From Symbiodinium natans (Eukaryota > Sar > Dinophyceae > Suessiales > Symbiodiniaceae), in assembly GCA_905221605.1 (NCBI GenBank), contig CAJNDS010000463.1, positions 82,501-133,563 on the forward strand: 51,063 nucleotides of DNA. The letters run 5' to 3'. Shown one piece after another: positions 12,531 to 23,404 of this stretch. Within the stretch, counting starts at the first letter, position 1; each line of letters starts with the position of its first letter. The notes beneath the pieces are model-generated. The model ran no database searches and was not told the DNA's origin. It was given only the letters and a program-made list of their open reading frames with translations. Both the position numbers and the translations under genes were made by a program.

Positions 12531-13869
12531 GTTTCTTTGGTGTTTGTTTGCTTGGTGGTTGCTTGTTGTGTCTGGCGGATTGTGTGCGCTGACTTTGTTT
12601 CACCCTTTACGTCGAGCCCAACAAGACCGGCCTACTGTGCTACTGATGTAGTAAAGAGGCGTCAGTCCAAAAAAAAAAATTACACTTATGTGGGACCCGG
12701 TCCGGTAGGTTGTTGTGGAAGCCCGGGTTCTCCCACGCCTGGAGTCAAAGCTACCAACTGTCTTAGGCGTTGGTTTTGAAACTCACGCACGATAATTCCC
12801 TAAATGGTCCAGAGATTGACATGGCACGGCGCTTTTCCCGGCTTCTTGCTCCTGTTCTCACCAGTGGCTCCATGTGGATTGGAGTAGAAGCCGAAGGTGT
12901 GCCGGTGCGGGCCTGCATTGTTTTCTGTACCACGTGCAAGAGCTCCGTGTGCACTCCTACCTTCTGGCCACGTTGGCCACCTTGTTGCATTTGTGTGCCT
13001 GTGGGGTAGATGCCAAGGATGTTGGCATTTCAAACCTGAGCCACAGGCCGCAAGGCTCGAGGTTCCCTTTATCGATGCCAACAACTGGGACCCCTCCCAA
13101 GGAAGGCGGAATGGACGGGCTTTTGGAGAGTAGTTGCCAAATATTGCCCCATGATGCGGGCTACTTTCGGCAAGTTTCCAGGGGTCACCCCAGGCGTGTT
13201 TTGACCAGATCTGCAACACCCTGGGACCCTTGGGGGAAGAAGTTCGCTGGTTGTGCACCACCCCGGCCGAGGAGGCTGCGGAAACCAGAGCTGCTTCACT
13301 GGGGGCATCCAGTTTCCCGGCCTTTGGGCTGAGGCTGCAGCTCCTTCCCTGCTGAGTCTGCTTGTAACATAGTTCCCTGTAGATGGCCTGTGGGTGCACC
13401 ACTTCCCGGCTTTTGAGCTGTGGTTTTGCCGTAGCAGGGTGACCGACTGCCCGAGAGACAATGTCTCGCCCCAAAGGGGCTCCGGGCGAATTCGTTTTGC
13501 ATGAAGGACGCCCACTGGGTAACGCTCTGCGCTTGCTGAAGAAAAAGTTGATGCCCATATAGTGGCTATCAGCACCTTTCCAAACGTTACCAAAGTGTTT
13601 GAAGAGTTTCGGGAGCGAATGCTTGGTGTTTGGTTTGCAGTGCAGTAGCAGAGCTTTCCTTTAATTTGTTTTGTATGCATGGCCAGAGTTTTTGCTTTTG
13701 TGAGGAAATGCTTGTTTTAGCAAGCATGAGGCTTGAGTCAGAAGCTTCACGTCGCACGTAGAAGATTTGTAAGTGCTTGACGTTGTTGAATAGGCTCGAG
13801 AAGTAGTTTGGACGGGTTGTCTTGCTGGCAGCCAACGTTTCACTCAACAAGCTTGAACAGCAGCTGAAG
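12531..13869. other. No gene recognised
   Basis: Overlapping frames on both strands, with none bearing a recognisable domain. A run of ten A residues lies at about 12669. I see no supported feature. Confidence 0.45.
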
Positions 13870-13879
13870 CAAAGAAGAG

Positions 13880-14265
13880 AGTGTGGTGCCACTCTTTGCT
13901 CAAAGACCCTGAAGAGAGAGTGGAGAGTTGCTACTCTTTGCTCAGAGAAGCGAAGCTTGAAGAGTGTGGAGCTGCTACTCTTTGCTCAAAGAAGCCTGAA
14001 GAAAGTGTGGAGCTGCTACTTTTTGCTCAAAGAAGCCTGAAGAGAGTGTGGAGCTACTCTTTGCTCAGAGAAGCCTGAAGAGAGTGTGGAGCTGCTACTC
14101 TTTGCTCAGAGAAGCCTGAAGAGAGTGTGGAGCTGCTACTCTTTGCTCAGAGAAGCCGGAAGAGAGTGTGGAGCTGCTACTCTTTGCTCAGAGAAGCTTG
14201 AAGGGAGTGTAGAGCTGCTACTCTTTGCTCAGAGAAGCTGCTACTTTTTGCTCAGAGAAGCTTGA
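13880..14265. repeat. 41-bp minisatellite, about ten copies
   Basis: The unit is AAGCCTGAAGAGAGTGTGGA followed by GCTGCTACTCTTTGCTCAGAG. The central copies (for example those starting 14071 and 14112) are nearly perfect and the edge copies are degenerate or shortened. 41 is not a multiple of three, so the frame changes from copy to copy and coding is unlikely. Confidence 0.93.
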
Positions 14266-14833
14266 AGAGACGTGAGGAAGTTTGGAGCTCTGTGGAGCTT
14301 GTGAGACGTTCGAGAAGCTACCAAACTTTTACAAAGCTAGCGGTTGCACCAGAAAAGCCAGGATTTATAAAGTCTAGGCCTGTTGGCAGGCAGCAACCGA
14401 GCTCCAAACGGGGCATGCGCACGCACCCAAGACATGACCTGCGAATCCAACCAGAGGAGGCTGGATGCTGGGTTTTCCAGAACAATGAGGCCACTCCGCA
14501 ACGCCACCAATGCAAGCAGATGAAGATTTGCAAAGACCCGGAGCCGGTCTCCGTCATCTTCGTGATGTTTAACTCACAAGTTCTGGTGGCTTTCTCACTC
14601 AGCCCTGATGTATGTCGACGACATCCTTTCATTACTTGAAAAGTCTTCCGTCCCTCTCATGGCTAGCCCACCTTGATTGGTTTTTCTTCTGATCAGCTTG
14701 GTTTCGTCCCCTGGACGGCTCTTCCTGACACACTGCGAACGTATACATACCCGCTTGAGCTTGACATGTCAAGATACCTGGCGTGTGCTGGCCTCCGTTA
14801 CCCTGTCGGGTCAAGCGTCCGCTTGAAGACTTT

Positions 14834-14995
14834 GGCGTACTCCGGTCCAGCATTTCATTTCTGCCGGCACCTCCGGTGCTCTCGGTTTCAGCTGATCTGA
14901 ATCTTCCCGCCAATGTGAAAAAGTGTCCGCGCGCCGCTTTCTTCGCATTCCCCTAACATTGGGCATTCGTAACGGACTAGTGTGCTGCTGTGAAC
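14834..14995. repeat. Dispersed direct repeat, copy 1 (about 162 bp)
   Basis: Begins GGCGTACTCCGGTCCAGCAT and matches 15315-15479 almost base for base (one small indel and a few substitutions). The flanks differ. Confidence 0.92.
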
Positions 14996-15314
14996 GTGGA
15001 TGTACTTGTACACGTATGTTTGCAGCTAACACGCAATGGCAAGTATGCACTTAACGCATCCGCCCGCGTGGCAGCTCTGGCTCCGAGGTTAAGTGCATAC
15101 TGCCTGTCCGTTCGATTTTGAAGCTCCCACCGCCGTCTCCTATCTGACCGTCCTTTCTGTCTTCCTTGCCGCAGTCCTGTGCTTGCTGTGGCCTGCTTCT
15201 GTGGCGGTTTCTAGCCGATCAAAGCATCGGTTCAGAATCCGTCTCTTAAGTGATGGCTCCACGCCTTGCCTCTAGGACACGCTTAGGTAGCCTGCCTTTG
15301 CTCATGCTAGAACC

Positions 15315-15479
15315 GGCGTACTCCGGTCCAGCATTTCATTTCTGCCGGCACCTCCGGTGCTCTCGGTTTCAGCTGATCTGGATCTGCTTCCCGCCAATGT
15401 GAAAGAGTGTCCGCGCGCCGCTTTCTTCGCATTCCCCTAACATTGGGCATTCGTAACGGACTAGTGTGCTGCTGCGAAC
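15315..15479. repeat. Dispersed direct repeat, copy 2 (about 165 bp)
   Basis: The second copy of 14834-14995, 481 bp downstream in the same orientation. It could be a short interspersed element or a local duplication. I see no tail or target-site duplication. Confidence 0.92.
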
Positions 15480-16517
15480 ATTTCAGATACTGCAACGGGG
15501 GTTTGCTGCATGTCGTTGTGTATGACTTGCCCTGCAGTGCACCGATAACGACACCTTTCGAGCACTCCTTGCGGCAAATACATCGGCCCGACCTGCCGAG
15601 GTATTTTGGGTATTGCTGTTGAGGAAAGTCTGATCTTAGAACCTCAGGGATCTTGCATGTGCTTTGAAAGTCCAAGCGGGGTGGACCCGTCCATCAGAGT
15701 GAGTTAAAACCTTAAAAACAGATTTGGCTTTCGTTGGTCGTTGTTTTACGAAAGCGATATTCCCCTCTTGTTTTCCGTGCTTTCAATGAGAAAGCACATG
15801 TGAGGGATGCGCGCGCGCATCCCATGAATGCGTCAAGCTTTATAAGAGTGGGGTTACCGGTGATTTGTAGACTTATGCGGGAACCCGGCTACAGGCATTT
15901 CTGGGACTCACGTTTTTAACAAAGAGGGGTGTTTGCTTGAAGTTTTGGAGTGAAGTTTGATGGGCATGCGCATGATCCCGTTCTTGTATCGAGTGGGCTC
16001 GGGCGCTAGTGGTGACAAGAAGAAATTTTTGGAACCCGCCCACCCATCCTTGGGGGTTCGTCTACGGTGAGGGTGCGACATGCATCTTCAGTGGACGAGG
16101 GGCCCTCCCGTTTACACAACCTTTGAAACCATGTGCTCGCTAGCTGGAAAAGAATCAGCGTGCGGTCGTCAGATACATGAATATGCTGATGGAATATTTT
16201 CTCTCTGTTTATTCTTCGGAATGAAGAATGTTATTTTGGGCGACATGATTGTACCTTCATCCGGCAAGTCATGTCGTGTTTGTTTTTGGGGTTTAACTCT
16301 GTCAGTTTTTTGCGTTTGTAAGTTTTTGCGCGAGAGTGGGAGCAGTATGGGGTTGTCGCAGGCTAGAAAATGTTGGAAAGTTTGGAAGTTGAGACCTCTT
16401 GTTCCGTCGAATGTTTGTGTTGGACAGAATGCCCCAACTTCATTGCGTTTTATGCGCTGAGGCTGTGCTCGAAGCTGTCGAGCTTTGGTTCTCGCTTAGT
16501 GAACTGCAATGTGGGCC
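15480..16517. other. No gene recognised
   Basis: Nothing supported. This stretch lies just upstream of the signal-peptide exon at 16518 and would contain its promoter or trans-splice acceptor. I see no TATA-like or other clear element. Confidence 0.4.
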
Positions 16518-18707
16518 ATGCGCCGTGCTTTCCTTGTAGTTGTCCTGCTGGCGACAGCGATGGCGCAGTCAAGCTGTGGGACATCATATGTTACCGAGGT
16601 CGCCGAGGCGGGAAGCCAAGTTCAAGATGAGAGAGTTTAAGCTGGTAGCACACATGCGCACAACACATGCACGCTGTACTGCGCCATTGAACCGCTCTTA
16701 GGCTCACAGGGCAGGCGAAAGCCCCCCTCCCCACTGGGCCCGCGGTCCACTCCATATTCAAGGTTGACGAAAGCAAACGCTCGGAACAAAATGGAAGTTC
16801 GAAAAAGTCTCAAAAGGTTTTCGTGGCACAGGTTCCTGGGATTGCTGAGATAAAATTTTCACGAGTATCTTCTGGGTACATTACAAAAACACACGTGGTT
16901 TTCCCTGGGCTGGTTTGGTGCTGAGCACAAGGACCAGCACAAGACGTGTCCTCCTCGGATATATCGCATTTCAAAACCACAGCCAGGGGGGGGAAAGTTT
17001 CCGAAGCATCGAAAGCACATCGTGGCCCCCATGGGCTCCCCATGAAGATGTGTAGCGTTTATAAAGTTTAGGGTTTATAAAAAAGGTAGTTTCACAAATG
17101 TCATGCCATTGACCGAGGACATGGCTGTGCTTCAGACTCGGGGACGCGACCAAAGCAACCAAAGCGACCAACGCGAAGACCTCGGCAGCGAGTCCCTCGG
17201 TAAGAGCGCTGAGAGCCTCGCTGAGAGAGCTGAGATTTTGCCGGGGCAACCTCGGCTGCAAGAGCTCACGCTGGGCAGCGGGCGGAAGGTTCTGCTGCAA
17301 GGGGTCGTGCCCTTTGTTGGACAAGGAGGCTTCTTCATGGCGCTTTTCTTCTGGAGGCAATCATTCGAGGCAATGAAAAGTGCCAGGATTCACTGTTCAG
17401 ACCAGCAAGGACGGCACCGGGTGCCAACCCAGATGTTCGGCCATCGAGACAAAGACTTAGTCACTTTGCACTGCCCGTGGCCGCAAGCAGAGGCTGCGAA
17501 GGGAACATATGACATCCGCCTGGATGATGGGGGCCAGAAAATTGCCGATGTTCAAGCATCCTACCAACCCCTGCTAAAGCAGTATGGCACTATTGCCTGC
17601 ATCAACAACGTTTATAACGGACAGGTTCACACCCTCAGGCTGGTGCCTGAGTGGATGGAGTTCCACTTGCTGCACGGCGTGGATCATTTCATCGTATACA
17701 CGCAGAACGGCACAGACGTGACAGTGCTGGACTTGTATGAGCCTTACATCAAAGCGGGCTTGGCAACAAGGGTCCACCTGAATACGGACCCGAGATACGC
17801 GAATGGTTTTGTGACCCAGTCCTGGATGGCGAACGATTGTCTTTACCGTGCCAAAGGCCACACACGCTGGCTGATGCCCACGGTGGATGCAGATGAGTAT
17901 TTCAGGTTGCGAAATGACAACACCAGGGGCGACTACTTAAGAACATTCTGGGACCAGCTTGCGCAAGAGCAATCGGAGCTGAAGAATGAGACCGTGAGTA
18001 CCATTCTCATAAAGCGGGTCAACTTCGAGAGGGAGAACAAGCGACCCGATATTTCCGTAGTTCATCGCTATTCGTTTCCAATGGGCTGCCCAAAGTACGT
18101 GGTCAAGCCCGACTTGGTCAATGTAATCGACATACACTGGCCCACGAGCTATGTGGGAAAAGCTGTTTCGGTGCACCTCGATATAGCATTTCGGCCTTTG
18201 AGCGGAATTTTTTTTTCAAGGGTTTTCCTTCTTCATCAGTCTACTGGTAACATCTGGTAAAGGAATCAGATGAGGTTGCAGTTCCTAGCTGAACAAGCCG
18301 ATGAAAGTGTTGTTTGTACCGGGGGAAACGCATGAACCAGAAATCCTACAAGGAACGAGGGTTCTTTGCGCACTACCGCAACTCATCGACCAGAGCTACC
18401 TTCATCAAAGAAGCGAACGGGAGGAAGCCGGACGTCGTGGATGCTTAGCTTAAGTTTGGCTCTCCGATTCCTCTTCGGCATCTCTTTTGCCTTGTATATG
18501 TGTCCTGTGCAGTCGTAACTCGGGACTTTTGCTGTAGGGCTTGCATGAGGTTTCTACTTCGGGTGTTGGGAACGCGAAAACTTGTAACAGGATAAGACCC
18601 TCCTGGCGGACGTCAAGGCCGTCAACGTGGCTTTGGATCGCCGCTTCTCTCATCGGTGGAGGCAGGTTGCTGCAAAGCTCGAGAAAGGCGGGGGGCGGGG
18701 TATATAG
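16518..18707 (+). CDS. GT92-family (DUF23-like) glycosyltransferase, paralogue 1
   Basis: Probable secretory-pathway glycosyltransferase. Exon 1 (16518-16598) encodes a signal peptide (MRRAFLVVVLLATAMAQ) followed by SSCGTS. Exon 2 (17118-18179) carries the GT92 core: WMEFHLLHGVDHF, YTQNGTDV, the WMANDCLYRAKG block, and DADEYF as the acidic metal/sugar-nucleotide motif. Exon 3 (18353-18439) supplies FFAHYR, matching the His-Tyr-Arg near the end of GT92 domains. Exon 4 starts at 18591 (DKTLLADV...). The joins keep frame: intron 1 is GT-AG, introns 2 and 3 appear to start GA. Read as a separate gene it stops at 18705-18707, giving about 448 residues. A GA-AG splice from 18681 would instead continue into the downstream methyltransferase. 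The paralogue at 25230 has the same exon pattern, which supports the model. The sugar donor cannot be told. Confidence 0.85.
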
Positions 18708-18764
18708 TGCGGGGGGCAGTTCGAAAGCAAGGGTGTTTGGCATCATTGAAGGTCTTGTGTTCAG

Positions 18765-20004
18765 GGCATTCGTTCTGAGTTGGCATATGCGGCGTTCGGA
18801 GGCTCTTCTGAGTCCATCCTACAGCTCGAGGAGGAGGATGATTCCGAGTCTGAGGATTGCCCTTGCCCGACCAGTTTGGTGGAGGGCGGCAAATCCGTGA
18901 CCTGGACTCCCCTGAGGTTGGAGGTTTTGGAGGATTTTGGTGGCCCGCGCCGCTGTGGCTGGGAGCAAGACTGCCCAAAAGACTACGGGAAGTCCGACAT
19001 CGCTTTGATCTCCAACGCTAAGACCTCTGTTGCCACGTTGAAGGAGCTTCACAATCAGGCCCTGGCAGCGTGCAACAGCAAGGACAGGGAATACTAGTCA
19101 ATGCACTATACATTGCTTGAGATCGCAGACAGCATGTCCAGTTTTTGGTTCACGCGTACATTCGCATGGGCGTGCACTCCCTTCCTCATTTCATGTTGCA
19201 GTTGAGCTCATGGGGGCATGGGCATGGGCATGGGGGGCCTCATGTTGCTTTCCGAAGCCCTGGAAGGAGCGCAAAGGCATCTTGAAGTCTGGCGGATGGT
19301 GCTATGTCGCCGAGGATTCCAAGCAGATGCAAAAGGGAGACTACTCTGATGCCGACTGGCTCCTGCCACTCTTCCATGTTGAATTCGACAAGGGTTTGGC
19401 CACCGGCCTGGCCAATCTGGTGTTGAAAGATGGGGACTCGGTCACGGATTGTGGCGCTGGTGTGGGGCAGGCCGGACACATGCTTCGTGCCCTGCTGCCC
19501 AATCTACAGTATCGTGGATATGATGGAGCCGGAAATGCGCAAGAGTTCACCCAGGGTTTCGTGCACTTCGCCGATCTTTCTTACCCTATGGATATGGCCG
19601 TGTCGGTTTCTTGGCAGATCAGCCCGGACTTTTGTTCAAAACTCTAGTTCTCATGTTGTGAAGCGTTTTTGATTGGAAGAGGGAGGTTGAAGTTGTTTAT
19701 TACCCTGGGGCGGCAAACGGAGGATTGGGTCATCTCTCTTGAGGTCGGTGAGCACATTTCGCATGAAGTCGAGAAGCAGGTCGTTGCCAACCTTCACGCT
19801 CACAATCGCAAGGGGCTGATTCTGTCGTGGGCACATCTGAAGCAACGCGGTCACGGCCACGTGAACTGTCACAGCAAGGAGTATCTCCTCCAGCTCTTTG
19901 AAGAACTCGGCTACAAGTACGACGCCCCAGTTTCAGAAATGTTGCGAGACTCTTCGACAAAACCCTGGTTGAAAGCCAACGTCATGATCCTCAGACGGAC
20001 TTAG
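18765..20004 (+). CDS. SAM-dependent methyltransferase (LEVGEHI type)
   Basis: Three exons joined in frame: 18765-19082, 19267-19590, 19723-20004. The first encodes an acidic stretch and ends ATLKELHNQALAACNSK. The second has GGWC, the SAM-binding motif DCGAGVGQ, a YDGAGN loop and FADL. The third has DWVISLEVGEHI, LSWA, GHGHVN and ends NVMILRRT. This order (GGWC, Gly-rich loop, SLEV.EHI, LSWA, HVN) is that of a eukaryotic class I methyltransferase family also seen in invertebrates. Its substrate is not known to me. Both introns start GA and end AG|G, with short direct repeats (AAGGA; GGAT-TGG) at the splice sites. No ATG or signal peptide is seen just upstream and only 57 bases separate it from the GT92 stop, so it may be the C-terminal half of a fusion. 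Confidence 0.75.
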
Positions 20005-21278
20005 ACTCCTTCTGTTGCTGTAGGTTCCACCGTAATTCAGACGATGCGACAGGACAGTACAAGTCTGCCTCTAGTCGCCCTGGTTGACTGCCAGGCCCCC
20101 CCTGCTCATGCGGAACTGTGTTCCTTCGGCCCTAACAGGGGGCCAAGCTGCCAACCTGCCAACCTTGCATGCTCTTCGCTTGCATGCGAACAAGTTACAT
20201 GTCATGGAGCCGTTAAAGCCATTGAAAGACCAGCAGCAGGGTTTTAGAGGCATCTTTAGGAAAATCATCTCTTTTGAGGCCCCAAAACACAACTCTGAGC
20301 CCCGACCCTCGGCCAATCTGCAGCTGTTTTGAAAAGACCGGCCCTCTGTTGCCTCAGCAAAGTTCAGTCGCTCTGTTTGATTCCCCGCAATGCATCAATC
20401 ATCTCGTCTGGCAGCTTAGACATTGAAGTCCCTTGTGGCTTTGACGTGCTTTGCCTGACCTGTCTTGCGTGCGAGACAGGAGACAGTGTAGCCATGGTAG
20501 TACGGGGTCAGGGCGGCATGAGAGAAGCGAGCGAACACACAGTCAACTTTGGTCTTTCTGTACAATTCCTATGTTCACAGTCCAACTACTAGCTTTCTGC
20601 TGAAAAATATTGCGCTCATTTGTACTCGCTTCGCTCCATTCAACATCTCATAAAAACGCTTCAGAAATTGATTTCCTGTACCAAATGCATGGGTTACATT
20701 TGTTTTGCGTTGCTGTGTCACACTCACACACAAGACTTGCAGAGAGCTTTTCGTATTGAACTCATGGACCTTTCTGTTTGTTGTCATCCCCACTGGTTTG
20801 TGACCTCTTTTGTTCCAATGTGACAAAATGACACTTGTCGAAGCCTCAGATGAGGGCACAAGGTCCAGACACGTGCGAGGTCGCGAGGTCCAGGTGCCAT
20901 ACGTTTTGGTCTGCCAAGGCCAGACAAGATTGGGTCGCACAAAGATTGCCCGAAGCGACGTTCCATCGTGCAGTGGAAATCAACGCGCACTCTCCAGCCC
21001 ATAGTTCCGAAGCGAAGTGTCGAAACCTGCACTTTCGCGAATCTAACAACTTCACTCCATCCCGAACATGACAGAAGTGGTTTTGAATTCATGGTAGCAA
21101 GATGTGGCAGCACATCCAACATGGACTGCTTTTGGCAGCATGCTTAAGTACCAAGACCGACAAGTCTAGCCCTGAAAGTCACACCGGCAGATCCGTTTGT
21201 GAGCACAGGACATAACAGATATCTCCGGCCAGGGGCAGTTTCCCGACCAAGTGGAGCCGCGGCGCGTGTGCTTGCGCC
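20005..21278. other. No gene recognised
   Basis: Intergenic by appearance. Frames on both strands lack motifs. Confidence 0.4.
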
Positions 21279-21643
21279 ATGGCTTCGGGCCAACTTTCTG
21301 AGATGCCGCAAGAAGAAAAGGAAGAAGAGGCTTCGACTCCACTGAAAGTGCCCCTAGGGGACATTGCAGTGGCGCTACTGTCGGGTGACAGTCTGACTTT
21401 GCCTCTCTTCGAAGGCTTCTTGGCTTTCCACCCCCGAAAGCGTTTTGTTTTGTGTGTGTCTTACCCCATCTGGTACCAGCTAACTAGCTTCTTCCACCAC
21501 AATGGGGCAATTTTTCTAGTACCCTCTTGGAACCTCCCCGTTCACCCGCATTCTCACATGTACTGCCCAGGCTTCTTGATCTCAAGGTGCCCAAGTTCGA
21601 ACACCCCCCAAGAAGGTGTTTTTGTTTGTCCATCTTATGAGAT

Positions 21644-21835
21644 GTGCACAACAGGACAACAAAGATTTTGGATTCGTACACAGACTCAGTTCTCATTCAA
21701 GGCGATGACGCGCGGGAGCTGCAGCTCCGAGCGGCGGAGGCCCTGCAGCTGCAACCACAGCAGGGTGCTGGTGCTCCACATGGCCACCGGGGAACCGGTG
21801 AAGGCCGACGAGAAGATCACCTTGGAGACGGGGTG
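21644..21835 (+). pseudogene. Coding-like fragment with a frame change
   Basis: Two adjoining pieces have strongly GC-ending codons, a coding signature in this DNA, but sit in different frames. About 21710-21757 reads DARELQLRAAEALQLQ and about 21764-21835 reads VLVLHMATGEPVKADEKITL. There is no room for an intron between them, so either one piece is spurious or a one- or two-base indel has broken an exon. The family is not recognised. It may belong with the exons at 22371 and 23287. Confidence 0.3.
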
Positions 21836-22370
21836 CCCGTGGCTGAGAGGGGGATGGTCGTTTTGAACGTGATGGTGATGGTCGGGGTAGTTCGCGCGGA
21901 TGATTTGCAGAGTAGACACTGTGCTTTTTTGAGCAGTGAGGGTGGTTGCTTGGATTGGCTTTCTTCGGTGCACGCACTGTTTTGAGGACATCCCGCCTTT
22001 GATGCTTTCCCATTCCTTCCAAGACTAGGCATATCCCACCCCCGGATATGACGTGCGATATGCCTATGTCCGGACCAATGGTGCCTGGACCCAGGAGCCT
22101 TCAGGTGATCAAGATGGATCTCAGCCTGGAAGGTGTGGCTGAGGGCTCTGACTGTGGTCGGACCCCACTAACATGAGCACAAAAAGATCTTCAACAAAAA
22201 TCGGCTGTTTGGGGGGGACGACATCCCACTGGTTTTCTGAGGGGGGTGGGTCAATCATGTTGAGCCATGTGCCCAAAGTAGCGAAATAGCTCGAAGAAGG
22301 GCCGAGAAAAGGGAGCCGAAATGGGCGTACGTTGGGGGAGCTTCTCTTAAACTCCCACTGCGTGTTCAGG

Positions 22371-23404
22371 CGTCTGGAACGTGGACATCAGCCAAGGCTA
22401 CTCCTTTGTGCTGACGGTCACCGGCTCGGAGGCATCGTTTGAGGGAGGCTCCTATGGCACCTGGTCCGACATCGGGGTGGATCGCGACCAGGCAAGGCAT
22501 AGGGGGCTCTTGCGGATCCATCAGACGATAGTGGCCTTTGAAGGGATACGCCAAAGGTTTTTGAATTTAGAGGGGGGGGGGGGGGGGGGGGCACTTGGGG
22601 AGTTGATGTTGTCGGCCGCTTGATGTCCTAGAATATGGTGGGGACAGTCGGGAAGAGTCGCAGGCGTCTGGGTACGCATGTCCAAGAAACGGTGCGAAGT
22701 GCCAGCCGGTGTGCCTGAAGTCTATCCAGCACTAGGGGGGGTTCAGCTCAATAGAAATACGCCGAAGCAGAGTTCAACAAGGGCCCAAGTGCCTTAGGCG
22801 TCTCGGGGTGGACGTTTGAACTGAACATCGCTGAACTCGTCGAACCCCTTTCCAAGCCCCGCGTCTTGAACGTGCCGCCTTGTCGAAACCTCCAAAACCA
22901 TCCAAAACCTTGGACCTTGGCTCAGGCAACCTTCAGAGCTACGTGGCACTCTGGCAGGCGCCACGGAAAAAAGTTTGGTGTGTCGGAAGGTTGTGTAGCT
23001 GACAGGGTAGCACCTTTGCGCCAGATGCATGGGTCCTCGGTTCGGTAAGGGCAAGTGGTGCAGTCTCATCCCCGCTGTTGCTCGGGCCGCGAAAACTGCT
23101 AGCCCCTGCCAGCCATTGCCCTTTGGGCATCCTACGTGTAGCAAGAGATTTCCCATATCGAAAAGCAAATTCTGCCATTGGGTGATATTTGCCCATGTCC
23201 CACGTCCCGGGGGTACTTCTAAGCAACCAAAGCGGCATCCGCCCGAAACTTTGGCCACGCCACGGCACCCCAAGCTCGCGTGACAGGTATGGCAGCCGTG
23301 GCACTTTGAGGGGCAGCTTCGACAGCCCTCACGAGGGCACCTACGAAGCCTTCTTCACGGACGGTACCAAGGTGCATGGCGCCGTCATCCGCAGGTCTCC
23401 ATGA
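22371..23404 (+). CDS. Two-exon hypothetical protein (C-terminal part)
   Basis: Exon a (about 22371-22491) follows a pyrimidine/AG boundary and reads VWNVDISQGYSFVLTVTG, SYGTWSDIGVDRDQ. Exon b (23287-23404) reads YGSRGTLRGSFDSPHEG, TYEAFFTDGTKVHGAV and ends at a TGA. Joining them across the shared G keeps frame. The intron (about 795 bp) contains a run of 20 G. Both pieces have even, folded-protein composition and GC-ending codons. I do not recognise the family. Upstream exons, including a start, are not identified. The alternating aromatic and Gly residues suggest a small beta-rich domain, which is inference only. Confidence 0.45.
22572..22591. repeat. Poly-G run of 20
   Basis: Homopolymer inside the proposed intron between 22491 and 23287. 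Further long G or C runs lie at 23451-23462 (12 G), 23583-23599 (17 C) and 45316-45334 (19 G). Confidence 0.95.

Noticed and set aside
12800-13680. Minus-strand frames of 203 and 252 codons
   Set aside because: They have low-complexity Ser/Arg/Pro/Lys composition without domain motifs, and two conflicting frames over the same DNA.
21279-21866. 195-codon frame as one intact gene
   Set aside because: The supposed N-terminus is not followed by consistent coding signal, and the coding-like part near 21710-21835 changes frame. I list only that fragment.
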